Positions 35,086 through 43,508 of a stretch of DNA of 64,000 nt are shown here, piece by piece. The stretch spans positions 991,501 to 1,055,500 of the forward strand of contig NZ_CP152019.1 of assembly GCF_038622445.1 (NCBI RefSeq), written 5' to 3'. The notes beneath the pieces are model-generated. The model was not told where the DNA came from, ran no database searches, and saw nothing but the letters and a program-made list of their open reading frames with translations. The position numbers were made by a program, and so were the translations under genes. The stretch comes from Sporosarcina sp. FSL K6-1522. Lineage in GTDB: Bacteria; Bacillota; Bacilli; Bacillales_A; Planococcaceae. The number at the start of each line of letters is the position of its first letter. Position 1 is the first letter of the stretch.

Positions 35086-35691
35086 ATGACGAACAGTTGG
35101 CATGAACGTTTTTCCACAGAGCAGTACGTTTACGGTAAAAAGCCGAACGAATTTGTTGTTGAGGTAGTACAAGATCTATCGAGGGGAAAAGTGTTGTGTA
35201 TTGCAGAAGGTGAGGGGCGGAACGCAGTCTATTTGGCTTCCCTAGGTTTTGATGTGACCGCATGGGATTATGCGCAAGCTGGGTTGGATAAAACCAAGCA
35301 GCTTGCAGATGAAAAAGGTGTCGATGTTAAAACCGAACTGCGTGATTTAGCGGAAGTGGACTGGGAAGAAGAGCAGTGGGATGCCATCGTCCACATCTTC
35401 GGTCATTTTCCAGAAAACGTGATGGAGCAGACTTTGGCAGGTATCAAAAAGGCGCTAAAACCAGGCGGTTATTATCTAAGTGAACTGTACACAAAAGAAC
35501 AACTCCACTATGGGACAGGTGGCCCTCGGAATGAAGAATTACTTTGTGACCCCATGACATTGCTTCAACAATTTGATGGCTATTTCGTGAGACATTTCCA
35601 CATCGGGGAAGTTCATCGTGTAGAAGGGCAGTTGCATACGGGAATTGCTCATGTCGTGCAAAGTGTGTTTCAGAAAAGAAAGGAGGAGTAA
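35086..35691 (+). CDS. Class I SAM-dependent methyltransferase (TehB-like)
   Basis: 201 residues with a Rossmann methyltransferase core: KVLCIAEGEGRNAVYLASLG (SAM loop), then VTAWDYAQAGLDK (acidic ribose ligand) and IVHIFGHFP. Similar to small TehB/UbiE-like enzymes; the substrate is unknown. Both 35074 and 35086 are in-frame ATGs; the second has the better distance from AAAAGG. YwbE gene follows after 3 bases. Confidence 0.85.
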   Translation: MTNSWHERFSTEQYVYGKKPNEFVVEVVQDLSRGKVLCIAEGEGRNAVYLASLGFDVTAWDYAQAGLDKTKQLADEKGVDVKTELRDLAEVDWEEEQWDAIVHIFGHFPENVMEQTLAGIKKALKPGGYYLSELYTKEQLHYGTGGPRNEELLCDPMTLLQQFDGYFVRHFHIGEVHRVEGQLHTGIAHVVQSVFQKRKEE

Positions 35692-35694
35692 CTC

Positions 35695-35886
35695 ATGAGT
35701 GGACAAAATCGTGCAGATATTAAGCCAGGCCTGAAAGTAGCGGTTATTTTGAAGAAAGATCAGCGGACAGGTGTTAAAACGGAGGGCGTTGTGAAGGATT
35801 TATTGACGAATTCGAGCTTTCACCCACATGGCATTAAAGTGCGTCTTGAAGACGGACAAGTCGGTCGGGTATGCGACATATTGTGA
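35695..35886 (+). CDS. ywbE: YwbE-family protein
   Basis: 63-residue conserved small protein: IKPGLKVAVILKKDQRTGVKTEG (shortened here as GLKVAVILKKDQRTG) and HPHGIKVRLEDGQVGRV. KOW-like strand pattern suggests nucleic-acid or ribosome association, but no function is established. AAAGGAGGAG in the methyltransferase 3' end serves as its site. Confidence 0.88.
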   Translation: MSGQNRADIKPGLKVAVILKKDQRTGVKTEGVVKDLLTNSSFHPHGIKVRLEDGQVGRVCDIL

Positions 35887-35935
35887 AGGAAAGTTGTAGT
35901 CATGGCGTATAGAGAATAAGGAAACGGTTGTTGGG

Positions 35936-36106
35936 GTGAGCATTATAACAAATGTATTATGGCTTTTGGGAATTGCGTTTATAGGCATCATTGCGGTCTT
36001 AATTGCTTCTGCAGTTGTGATGCAGAAGGAAGCGTCAGCGCCTAAAAAAGACGGGCAGCATAACGACAAGGATTCAGTGAGAGAGACGGAATCCCTCGAA
36101 AAATAG
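35936..36106 (+). CDS. Small single-pass membrane protein (56 aa)
   Basis: GTG at 35936 opens a 56-residue frame: a hydrophobic helix (LWLLGIAFIGIIAVLIASAV, residues about 8-27) and a charged tail rich in Lys, Asp and Glu. The frame ends just before a strong terminator, which supports a real gene. The ribosome binding site is weak (AAGGAAACGG, distant). I know no family for it. Confidence 0.55.
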   Translation: MSIITNVLWLLGIAFIGIIAVLIASAVVMQKEASAPKKDGQHNDKDSVRETESLEK

Positions 36107-36135
36107 TATAGGTCACTGTTTTCCAGTGAAAAGTA

Positions 36136-36170
36136 AAAAATCCATTCTTCTACACGCGGAATGGATTTTT
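36136..36170 (+). terminator. Terminator after methyltransferase-ywbE-small protein unit
   Basis: AAAAATCCATTC/GAATGGATTTTT with T7. Confidence 0.88.
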
Positions 36171-36214
36171 TTGTGGTAAAATTTACATATATCAGAAATT
36201 TAAAGGGGTGTAGC

Positions 36215-37384
36215 ATGGAGAGAGAAAAAAATATTTTGCGGGCAACCGGGGACATTGTATTATTCATTGTCATCATGGGCTTTTTGTTGCCGATTGTACT
36301 TATTGGTGCACTTTATATTTGGTTCGAGGGGCTTTCTTATTTACTGCCGTTTCTGCTAATCCTCTACGCAGGTGTGGGTGTCATAAGTATTGTAGAGATT
36401 TACGATAAAAAGAAGTATAGAAAGATGGTGTATCGCATCTTCATGGGGGCTGTTGTCCTGTCGTTAATCGCTACAATTCCAGGAATTTATCATAAAACAA
36501 GGCCTGTTGTGCGGGATGGCGATGTGGATTTGTATGTGTATACACCTTTTACGGACAATTCAAAAGCTGTGGTGCTCAATGAGCCTTCGACTTTCAAAAT
36601 AGAGGAGAATTTACCGGTGATTGATGGGGCGACTGCCCTTTACCCGGTTTATGCGGCTTTTGCGCAGGCGGTTTATCCTGAGGGAGAGTATTATCCCTAT
36701 AAAAGTGAAGTGATGTCGAATCGGACGGGCGAAGCGTATGAAAATCTGCTCAATGGCTCGGTGGATATGATTTTTGTATTGGCTCCATCCGAACAGCAGC
36801 TGGCCAAGGCGAAACAAGTAGGCAAGGAGCTGACATTGACGCCGATTGGTAAAGAAGCCTTCGTGTTCTTCGTCAATGATAAAAATCCTGTGCAAAGCTT
36901 AACGCGGGATGACATCAAAGGCATTTATTCTGGCAATCTAACGAATTGGAAAGAAGTTGGCGGTAAAAACAAGGCGATTCGTGCTTTCCAACGACCGCAA
37001 GATAGTGGCAGTCAGACTGCGCTTCAGCATTTTATGGGCGATGTACCGATTATGGATCCGCCTGTGGAAGACATTGCGTCGCTTATGGGCACCATTATCG
37101 ACCAAGTATCCGACTATAAAAACTACAGCAATGCCATTGGTTATACATTTCGATACTATTCAACGGAAATGACGAAGAATGCGAGTATTCGCTTACTTGC
37201 TGTTGATGGTGTTGAACCGACAAAGGAAACCATTCGTTCAGGTGATTATCCGATTACGAACGAATTGTATGCAGTCACGGCAGATAGTGACAATCCACAT
37301 GTTCAGGCCTTTATCGACTGGATTTTGTCGGAGCAGGGGCAGGAGATTGTTGAAGAGACAGGATACGTGGAAATTAAAGAGTGA
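36215..37384 (+). CDS. Membrane-anchored PstS-like substrate-binding protein
   Basis: 389 residues. Three transmembrane helices (about 12-33, 38-56, 68-86) replace a lipoprotein signal; residues about 125-389 form a PBP-like domain of PstS type (VIDGATALYPVYAAFAQA, TPIGKEAFVFFVN, IKGIYSGNLTNWKEVGG, FQRPQDSGSQTAL). The phosphate loop is altered (DGATALYP instead of DGSGTVYP). It may sense or bind an anion at the membrane. ATG 36215 follows AAAGGGGTG. Separated from the nitronate oxygenase gene by 13 bases, so cotranscription is likely. Confidence 0.82.
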   Translation: MEREKNILRATGDIVLFIVIMGFLLPIVLIGALYIWFEGLSYLLPFLLILYAGVGVISIVEIYDKKKYRKMVYRIFMGAVVLSLIATIPGIYHKTRPVVRDGDVDLYVYTPFTDNSKAVVLNEPSTFKIEENLPVIDGATALYPVYAAFAQAVYPEGEYYPYKSEVMSNRTGEAYENLLNGSVDMIFVLAPSEQQLAKAKQVGKELTLTPIGKEAFVFFVNDKNPVQSLTRDDIKGIYSGNLTNWKEVGGKNKAIRAFQRPQDSGSQTALQHFMGDVPIMDPPVEDIASLMGTIIDQVSDYKNYSNAIGYTFRYYSTEMTKNASIRLLAVDGVEPTKETIRSGDYPITNELYAVTADSDNPHVQAFIDWILSEQGQEIVEETGYVEIKE

Positions 37385-37397
37385 GGAGGACGGAACA

Positions 37398-38417
37398 ATG
37401 AGTAAAAATGACTTAACGACAATGTTGGCAATTGACTACCCAATTATCCAAGCACCCATGGCAGGGGTAACGACGCCGGAATTTGTGGCGGCATCAGCAG
37501 AAGCGGGTGTACTTGGATCGGTTGGAGCAGGCTATCTTTCAGCGGAGGACACACGGCAGTTTATTCGAGAGGTGCAAAAGCGGACAGATAAAGCGTTTGC
37601 GGTGAACTTATTTGTGCCGGAGCATGTGGAGATGAATCAGCTGTATTTGCGGGAGGCATATGAGGCATTGCAACCGATTGGACAGCAGCTAGGGATGCCA
37701 TTTTGGAAGGCACCGTTGTCAGAATCGGAATTCGATGGGCAAGTGCAAGTTCTAATAGAGGAAGGCGTGAAAATTGCTTCGTTTACATTTGGCTTGCCTG
37801 ACGAGAAAACAGTGCGTTTGTTGAAAGAACATGGTGTTCATGTAATCGGGACGGCTACGACTGTGGAGGAGGCAACATTGGCAGAACAGTCAGGGATGGA
37901 TGCGGTTGTTGTGCAAGGTAGTGAGGCAGGCGGACATCGTGGCTCTTTTGCCGGCGAATTAACGCTCATTCCGCTGGCTAAATTATTGCCAGAGGTCGTC
38001 GCAGCTGTAGAAATTCCAGTGATTGCAGCAGGGGGGATCGCAACGAAAGCGCATATGGAACAAGCGTTATTGGCGGGTGCGCAAGCTGTTCAAATTGGGA
38101 CAGCACTATTAGCAACAGATGAAAGTGGGGCACACCCGAAGTATAAGCAAGCGATTTTCGAGGCGGAAGAAGGCTGTACCACGTTAACGAAGGCCTTTTC
38201 AGGAAAAACTGCGCGAGGCATTCGCAATCAATTCATCATGGACATGCGTGACGCGGTTCTTGCACCGTATCCTTATCAAAATGATTTAACAAAAGGTATT
38301 CGGAAAGCGGCGGCAGCACAAGGGAAAAGTGAATTCATGTCGTTATGGGCGGGGGAAAGTGTTCATTTGACGCAAGATGGATCCGTGAAAGCGATTATTG
38401 AGAGGTTTGTGGAGTAA
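37398..38417 (+). CDS. Nitronate monooxygenase (2-nitropropane dioxygenase family)
   Basis: FMN-dependent TIM barrel that oxidises toxic alkyl nitronates. N-terminal PIIQAPMAGVTTPEF, flavin-binding GSVGAGYLS, catalytic region VVVQGSEAGGHRGSF and IPVIAAGGIATKAHM with QIGTALLATDES. 339 residues. ATG 37398 follows GGAGGAC; the open frame continues upstream into the previous gene but without a start signal. Confidence 0.92.
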   Translation: MSKNDLTTMLAIDYPIIQAPMAGVTTPEFVAASAEAGVLGSVGAGYLSAEDTRQFIREVQKRTDKAFAVNLFVPEHVEMNQLYLREAYEALQPIGQQLGMPFWKAPLSESEFDGQVQVLIEEGVKIASFTFGLPDEKTVRLLKEHGVHVIGTATTVEEATLAEQSGMDAVVVQGSEAGGHRGSFAGELTLIPLAKLLPEVVAAVEIPVIAAGGIATKAHMEQALLAGAQAVQIGTALLATDESGAHPKYKQAIFEAEEGCTTLTKAFSGKTARGIRNQFIMDMRDAVLAPYPYQNDLTKGIRKAAAAQGKSEFMSLWAGESVHLTQDGSVKAIIERFVE

Positions 38418-38426
38418 GGGGGATGA

Positions 38427-38765
38427 ATGATGAATGCAACCTTATTACCGGGCCTTATAATCTTGTTCGTGACCATAATTGGTAGAGAAGTCATCGATTA
38501 TTTTCGTCGTAGAAGAAATGACGATGAAAGAGTTCGTGTGATCACAATTCCAAGAATCCTGTTGACAGAAGGAATCTTAACGCTTGGGTTATTCATTCTG
38601 ATTATAGGTGGTGTGGTAAACGTAAGGATTATTGAATACAGTGGGGCGGGTGTCATGCTATTAGGTGGAATCGTCAATGCGATTTATATGTGGCAAGACA
38701 GTAAATGGCTTGGGCTAGTGATTTTATTCCTTGTGGTGCTCTCACAATACTTTCTGTTCTTTTAG
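38427..38765 (+). CDS. Small four-helix membrane protein, unknown
   Basis: 112 residues with hydrophobic stretches near 4-22, 42-62, 70-88 and 92-110 and a basic loop (YFRRRRND). Two adjacent ATGs after AAGGGGG; nine bases after the nitronate monooxygenase stop, so probably same transcript. No recognised family. Confidence 0.75.
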   Translation: MMNATLLPGLIILFVTIIGREVIDYFRRRRNDDERVRVITIPRILLTEGILTLGLFILIIGGVVNVRIIEYSGAGVMLLGGIVNAIYMWQDSKWLGLVILFLVVLSQYFLFF

Positions 38766-38787
38766 ATGAAGGGAAAACAAGAATAAA

Positions 38788-38818
38788 ACACCCATCCACT
38801 ATTAACAAAGGATGGGTG
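38788..38818. terminator. Hairpin terminator between convergent genes
   Basis: ACACCCATCC pairs with GGATGGGTG(C); A-rich left flank gives a U run for the minus-strand gene. Confidence 0.7.
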
Positions 38819-38837
38819 CTTCGCATGCATTGATTCA

Positions 38838-40112
38838 CTAGTACTCTTTCAATAAATCCTCGAATTCTTGCACTGTCTCTACTCCTAAATAATCAAGTGC
38901 GGTTTCACCATTAGGGTCTTCTAGCGTTGGATCTGCACCTGAATGGTATAACAGCGCAGCTAGGTCATAGGATTCATTTGCAAGTGCTGCTGTAAGCGTA
39001 TGGGAAAAATAATCGATGTCATTGGGATTCGCCCCTTCATCGAGTAGCAATTGGGCGATATCAAATTCATCATAATACACTGCATACAGAAGTGCTGTCG
39101 TCGAATCCTCATCCGTTTCATGGATATCCGCTCCTTCATCGAGCAGCGCTTCGACTTCTGTAATGTCGCTATTCACGACTGAATCCATTAGCGGTGTTAG
39201 TGTAGGCTCGAATATTTCTGTATCGTCACTAGGAAGGAATTTAGCTAAAAATCCAGCACTGAAGACGATTGTTATAACGATACCGATATAAAGAGCAAAT
39301 AAGGCAACCCCAGAAATAATTGCGCCTATCGCAATTTTACCAACATTCGGCTCGAAATGTGGTGTACCCTCAACCTCCATAAACTGCCCCACAGCTTGAA
39401 TACGTTTTGGCAATATAGGATGTGTCGATAAGGTTTCAGCAAACCAAACAGCTGCATCAGAGTCGGTATGGATTTGTTCCAAATAAGCAACATCATTGAC
39501 CTCTTTATAAAGCCCTTTACCGATACTCAAAATCGTCAGCGCGCGTTTGGCAGCCGCCCCGTCTTCTATGTAATAAGCAGCTTCTCGGTCACAAGTATAC
39601 TCACATGCACGGCTATACGCTTCGGCAAGGAAAGGTATAAAGTTCGCCGGTAGCGTGAGGATACTTTTCCAAATATGTCTGCGCTTAATATGGCTCAATT
39701 CATGCGCAATGATAAAATCAAGCTCTTTTTCCCCTTGCTCACGTGCCAATTCAAATACTTCCGAATAAATGACGACCATATTACGCCCGAAAAATCGTGT
39801 GGCAAAGGCATTGAAAGCCCCTTCCGAATGAATAACGAATACATCGGGCACATTTTTGAGTTCCATTTTTCCAGACAAATAGGTCACTCGTTCATAAATA
39901 TCAGGAAACTGTTTTTCACTCACCCGCACACCATTCCCGCGGACGCTCCCAAGCATAATGGCATTGGAGAATAAAACAAAGGCTAGGATCACTAAGGCAA
40001 TCACAATTCCAATAATACTAAACATCGCAAACAGATAAATAAAGGCACTAATAATGACGCTACAGATGAAATAAGGTGTTTCTTTGCTAGATGTTAACGA
40101 TTTTGCGTTCAA
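38838..40112 (-). CDS. M48-family membrane metallopeptidase with C-terminal ankyrin repeats
   Basis: 424 residues. Two N-terminal membrane helices (about 14-50), zinc motif HELSH (137-141) with the third ligand Glu in ACEYTCDREAA, another membrane region (about 262-290), then an acidic linker and about three ankyrin repeats (DSTTALLYAVYYDEFDIAQ, later NESYDLAALLYHSGADP). Architecture suggests an HtpX/Ste24-like protease whose cytosolic ankyrin part recruits partners. Weak RBS (AGGGAGA). Confidence 0.88.
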   Translation of the reverse strand: MNAKSLTSSKETPYFICSVIISAFIYLFAMFSIIGIVIALVILAFVLFSNAIMLGSVRGNGVRVSEKQFPDIYERVTYLSGKMELKNVPDVFVIHSEGAFNAFATRFFGRNMVVIYSEVFELAREQGEKELDFIIAHELSHIKRRHIWKSILTLPANFIPFLAEAYSRACEYTCDREAAYYIEDGAAAKRALTILSIGKGLYKEVNDVAYLEQIHTDSDAAVWFAETLSTHPILPKRIQAVGQFMEVEGTPHFEPNVGKIAIGAIISGVALFALYIGIVITIVFSAGFLAKFLPSDDTEIFEPTLTPLMDSVVNSDITEVEALLDEGADIHETDEDSTTALLYAVYYDEFDIAQLLLDEGANPNDIDYFSHTLTAALANESYDLAALLYHSGADPTLEDPNGETALDYLGVETVQEFEDLLKEY

Positions 40113-40285
40113 TACACAATCTCCCTCTATAAGTGAATTATTTCCATTCGATTATAAATAATAGGGAAATAAGTAAATAGAGTCAATAGGTATAGGTGCT
40201 TCCTAGTCAGGGGCGAATTAGTATATAAGAACTATTTGGAAGGGGGAAGAATATATTCTAAACTTTTGGAAGTGACATCCATCAG

Positions 40286-40319
40286 AAAACCCGTCCATTC
40301 ATTGAAGAGGACGGGTTTT
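40286..40319 (-). terminator. Terminator overlapping the end of the 100-aa membrane gene
   Basis: AAAACCCGTCC/GGACGGGTTTT; the stop codon of the minus-strand gene lies in the loop, so its last codons form one arm. T run on both strands. Confidence 0.8.
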
Positions 40320-40601
40320 CTTGCGTTCGATGATAAAAAGGAGAATGCCGGATAGAAGCTGGAATGTGGCACCGAGTACCATGACGAGCAACAGAATGTT
40401 GTAGGGCTTTGTGGCGAGTGGCGGCTGGGAGAAGAATCCGAAGTGAAACAGGGCGGCTAGGTTTAACGTGAGAAAACCGAGTAAAAGCAGAAAGTATTTC
40501 CGCATTTTTTGGCGCTGCTCGGGTTTGGCGAGAAGCAAATACCCAGCTATACCGATTAGCAATCCGATCACGAGGGATCGCCAGAGTATCATGAAGTCCA
40601 T
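40299..40601 (-). CDS. Small three-helix membrane protein, unknown
   Basis: 100 residues with hydrophobic segments near 6-25, 37-56 and 68-90 and short basic ends. ATG 40601 follows GAAAGGTGGTG. The 40113-40285 and 40602-40866 gaps show no further gene. Family not recognised. Confidence 0.72.
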   Translation of the reverse strand: MDFMILWRSLVIGLLIGIAGYLLLAKPEQRQKMRKYFLLLLGFLTLNLAALFHFGFFSQPPLATKPYNILLLVMVLGATFQLLSGILLFIIERKKTRPLQ

Positions 40602-40785
40602 AACGCACCACCTTTCTATGCATCTATACCCTTTTTCCTACTATACGCAACTTTTAAAGGGAAAAATCATGTTCTATAAAAAGTTCCGCCGGTGTATGGA
40701 AAGTAGCCCCGCTTTCTATTTCGTTAGTGGGATGTATATTGCCTCACTACTGAAAGTAAATATAGGTATCCCAACATAATTACAG

Positions 40786-40791
40786 TATAAT
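40786..40791 (+). promoter_or_regulatory. Perfect -10 hexamer before lytS-like gene
   Basis: TATAAT about 75 bases before the start; no convincing -35 at normal distance. Confidence 0.4.
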
Positions 40792-40866
40792 GTAAGTTTG
40801 TATAACCGTGAAAATTCAAACAAACGGATCGATCTTTGTACAGGTAGCTGAAAAGGGGGGATTTCG

Positions 40867-42606
40867 TTGTTAGATTTGCTTGCCATTATGTTGGAAAGAG
40901 TTGGTATGATTGTAGCAGTTGCCTTCATTCTAACGCGTTTTCAGTTCTTTAAAAAATTGGTACAGCACGATAAATTGGAGAAAAAGCAGGCGCTTACGGC
41001 GATTTTGTTTTTTGGATTATTTGGCATTGTCGGTACGTATTTTGGTGTGGCATTGAGCACAAATACTTTGCATTTTAACAGCGTTGCTGCGGCGTTGACG
41101 ACGGATGAAGCGATTGCAAATTCAAGGGTCATTGGTGTTGTTGTCGCGGGACTATTAGGCGGGTATCGCTTAGGGCTCGGTGCGGGGCTGATTGCCGGAA
41201 TTCACCGAATGACATTGGGTGGATTTACGGCGTTTTCTTGTGGGATTTCGACAATTGTCGCGGGGCTTCTTGCGGGCGCTTTTTATCGGAAAGGGAAAAC
41301 GTTGAAACCGCTAACGGTGTTTGGCATCGGGGCGCTGGCAGAGACGATGCAAATGAGTGTGATTTTAATGATTTCCAAACCGTTTGAACAGGCGATGACG
41401 TTAGTTGAGGTCATTGGGATTCCGATGATTTTGGCTAATGGTGTTGGAACGGCGCTCTTCTTATTGATTGTTCATAATGTCATTAGTGAGCAGGAGAAGG
41501 TAACAGCCCTGCAAGCGCAAAAGACATTGCGTATCGCCAATCAAACACTGGGACACTTGCGTAAAGGGATGAACGCCGAAACAGCGCAGGCAGTTTGTGA
41601 TATTCTCTATAAGGAATTGAAGCCAAGTGCTGTTGCGATGACGAATCGCACAGACATACTTGCGCATGTTGGGATTGCTAGTGATCATCATCAAGTCAAC
41701 AGCCCAATTCGAACGCACGAAACGAAGGCGGTTATTCATTACGGAGAGTTGGTCGTGGTCAATGACGGCACCATCCATTGTGATTTTCCAGGTTGTCGGT
41801 TGGGAGCGGCGGTCATTGCACCCCTTATCCGACGTGGGGAAACGGTTGGGACGTTAAAGCTGTACTATCCATCGGAAAAAGTGATTACGGATGTCAGCAT
41901 CGAATTGATATCAGGGCTGAGCCTACTATTGAATACGCAACTTGAAATCGCAGAAACAGATCATGCGTATCAGCTCGCAAAGGAAGCGGAAATTAAAGCA
42001 CTGCAAGCGCAAATTAACCCCCACTTCCTCTTTAATTCGATGAACATTATTGTGTCTTTAATTCGCACGAATCCTAATCAAGCTCGCAAGTTATTGACAT
42101 CTCTTTCGTACTTTTTACGGCAAAATGTCACAGGGACAACGGCATCGAAAATCTCCTTGGAACAAGAACTATCGCATGTCAAAGCCTATATGGAAATTAT
42201 TGAAGCGCGGTTTGTTGATCGACTGACCATTGTGTATGATGTGGACGATCATTTGTTAGCAGAACAAATTCCGCCATTCACCTTGCAGCCGATTGTGGAA
42301 AATGCGATTCATCATGGGATTAAAGATATGGAGAAAGATAGTGTGATTACATTGCGCGTACATAATTGTGAGTCAGAAATTGAAATTACAGTAGAAGACA
42401 ATGGAGAAGGCATCGTACCCGAGCGTCTGGCTTTACTAGGCACAATGCAGGTAGCGTCTGAAATAGGAACAGGAGTAGGACTATTCAACATCAATCGTCG
42501 GTTACGGATGACATTTGGTGACCAAGCGGCATTAGCCATCCGCAGCGAACGGAACAAAGGAACAGCTATTTCATTTCGAATTCCCAAATTGGAGGTAGGG
42601 GTTTAA
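40867..42606 (+). CDS. LytS/BtsS-type sensor histidine kinase
   Basis: 579 residues: N-terminal 5TMR-LYT membrane domain (about 1-175; GGYRLGLGAGLIAGIHRM, then STIVAGLLAGAF), GAF domain (about 225-360), His_kinase region with phospho-His in QINPHFLFNSMNI (about 380) and HATPase (LQPIVENAIHHGI, EDNGEGI, GTGVGLFNINRRL). Relatives sense pyruvate or small metabolites (BtsS, LytS). Start is TTG 40867, 8 nt after AGGGGGG. Its stop overlaps the regulator start by one base. Confidence 0.93.
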   Translation: MLDLLAIMLERVGMIVAVAFILTRFQFFKKLVQHDKLEKKQALTAILFFGLFGIVGTYFGVALSTNTLHFNSVAAALTTDEAIANSRVIGVVVAGLLGGYRLGLGAGLIAGIHRMTLGGFTAFSCGISTIVAGLLAGAFYRKGKTLKPLTVFGIGALAETMQMSVILMISKPFEQAMTLVEVIGIPMILANGVGTALFLLIVHNVISEQEKVTALQAQKTLRIANQTLGHLRKGMNAETAQAVCDILYKELKPSAVAMTNRTDILAHVGIASDHHQVNSPIRTHETKAVIHYGELVVVNDGTIHCDFPGCRLGAAVIAPLIRRGETVGTLKLYYPSEKVITDVSIELISGLSLLLNTQLEIAETDHAYQLAKEAEIKALQAQINPHFLFNSMNIIVSLIRTNPNQARKLLTSLSYFLRQNVTGTTASKISLEQELSHVKAYMEIIEARFVDRLTIVYDVDDHLLAEQIPPFTLQPIVENAIHHGIKDMEKDSVITLRVHNCESEIEITVEDNGEGIVPERLALLGTMQVASEIGTGVGLFNINRRLRMTFGDQAALAIRSERNKGTAISFRIPKLEVGV

Positions 42607-43334
42607 TGCAGACAATTCGTATTCTAGTTGTAGATGACGAGCGATATGCGCGGGAAGAGTTAATGTATTTATTGAGCAAATTTCCTGCGGTTCAAGTAGT
42701 TGGTGAAGCGGAAAGTGGAGAGGCGGCTATTTTGAAAGCCTTGCAGCTACTTCCGGATGTTGTTTTTCTGGATGTAGAAATGCCTAAAATGAATGGCATT
42801 GAAGTGGCAAAATCATTAGTGGAGTTAAAGAAAGTACCACTTATCATCTTTGCAACGGCTTATCCTCAATTTGCTGCGGAAGCGTTTCGTATCAATGCCA
42901 TTGATTACTTATTGAAACCATACGATGAAGAACAGCTACAGCAAACCATTGCACGAATTGAAAAAACGTTGTTGCCGGTTCCAACAGCCGATTCCTCAGA
43001 AACACTTGGGAAATTGGCAGTGGAGGCCGATGGAGAAATTAATTATATTCATCCTAAAGAAATCTTATATATATGTCGCGATGAAAAAGTGACCAAAATT
43101 ATTACTCAAACGCATGGCTACGAAGTACGGACCACTTTAAAAGAACTCGAAAGTCGATTGGTTCCCTTTTCATTTTTCCGAATTCATAAAGGCTATCTTG
43201 TCAATTTGACGTATGTTAGCCGATTGACCCCGTGGTTTAATGGTGCTTATCAGCTTGAACTAGAAGGTTTGGAAGAAAAACTGTCCGTCAGTCGAAATTA
43301 TGTAAAAGAATTGCGCCAACGCTTAGAATTGTAA
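42606..43334 (+). CDS. LytTR-family response regulator
   Basis: 242 residues: receiver ([11 protein letters not shown], phosphoacceptor in [34 protein letters not shown]) and a LytTR DNA-binding domain (about 140-242; [44 protein letters not shown]). LytTR proteins bind direct repeats about 21 bp apart. Three such repeats lie just after its stop and before the cstA gene, the likely target. Confidence 0.93.
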   Translation: MQTIRILVVDDERYAREELMYLLSKFPAVQVVGEAESGEAAILKALQLLPDVVFLDVEMPKMNGIEVAKSLVELKKVPLIIFATAYPQFAAEAFRINAIDYLLKPYDEEQLQQTIARIEKTLLPVPTADSSETLGKLAVEADGEINYIHPKEILYICRDEKVTKIITQTHGYEVRTTLKELESRLVPFSFFRIHKGYLVNLTYVSRLTPWFNGAYQLELEGLEEKLSVSRNYVKELRQRLEL

Positions 43335-43339
43335 AATTG

Positions 43340-43402
43340 TGCATGTTGACACGCCCTATTTGCACGTTGTTCACCCAAACGTGCATGTTATGCTCGAAAA
43401 CT
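43340..43402. promoter_or_regulatory. Three TGCAYGTT repeats at exactly 21-bp spacing before cstA
   Basis: TGCATGTT (43340), TGCACGTT (43361), TGCATGTT (43382). The GTT core and period fit LytTR binding sites (about 9-bp repeats with about 12-bp gaps), and they lie about 30 bases before a weak TATACG -10 (43433). On the minus strand they also resemble the 21-bp minisatellite family (TTGC..G..GTTCAC), so a repeat-element origin is the alternative. Confidence 0.6.
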
Positions 43403-43508
43403 TCTTTTTTAGAAAATTTGCCATAGACTAATTATACGGGATGCATTGTTGTGATTCATTTGGAACAATGCGAGGTAGATAGACAAAAAGGGGAACAGGG
43501 GTGTTCAC

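Noticed and set aside
37179..37397. N-terminal extension of the nitronate monooxygenase
   Set aside because: It overlaps the PBP-like gene in another frame; the ATG at 37398 has a good RBS and the family N-terminus.
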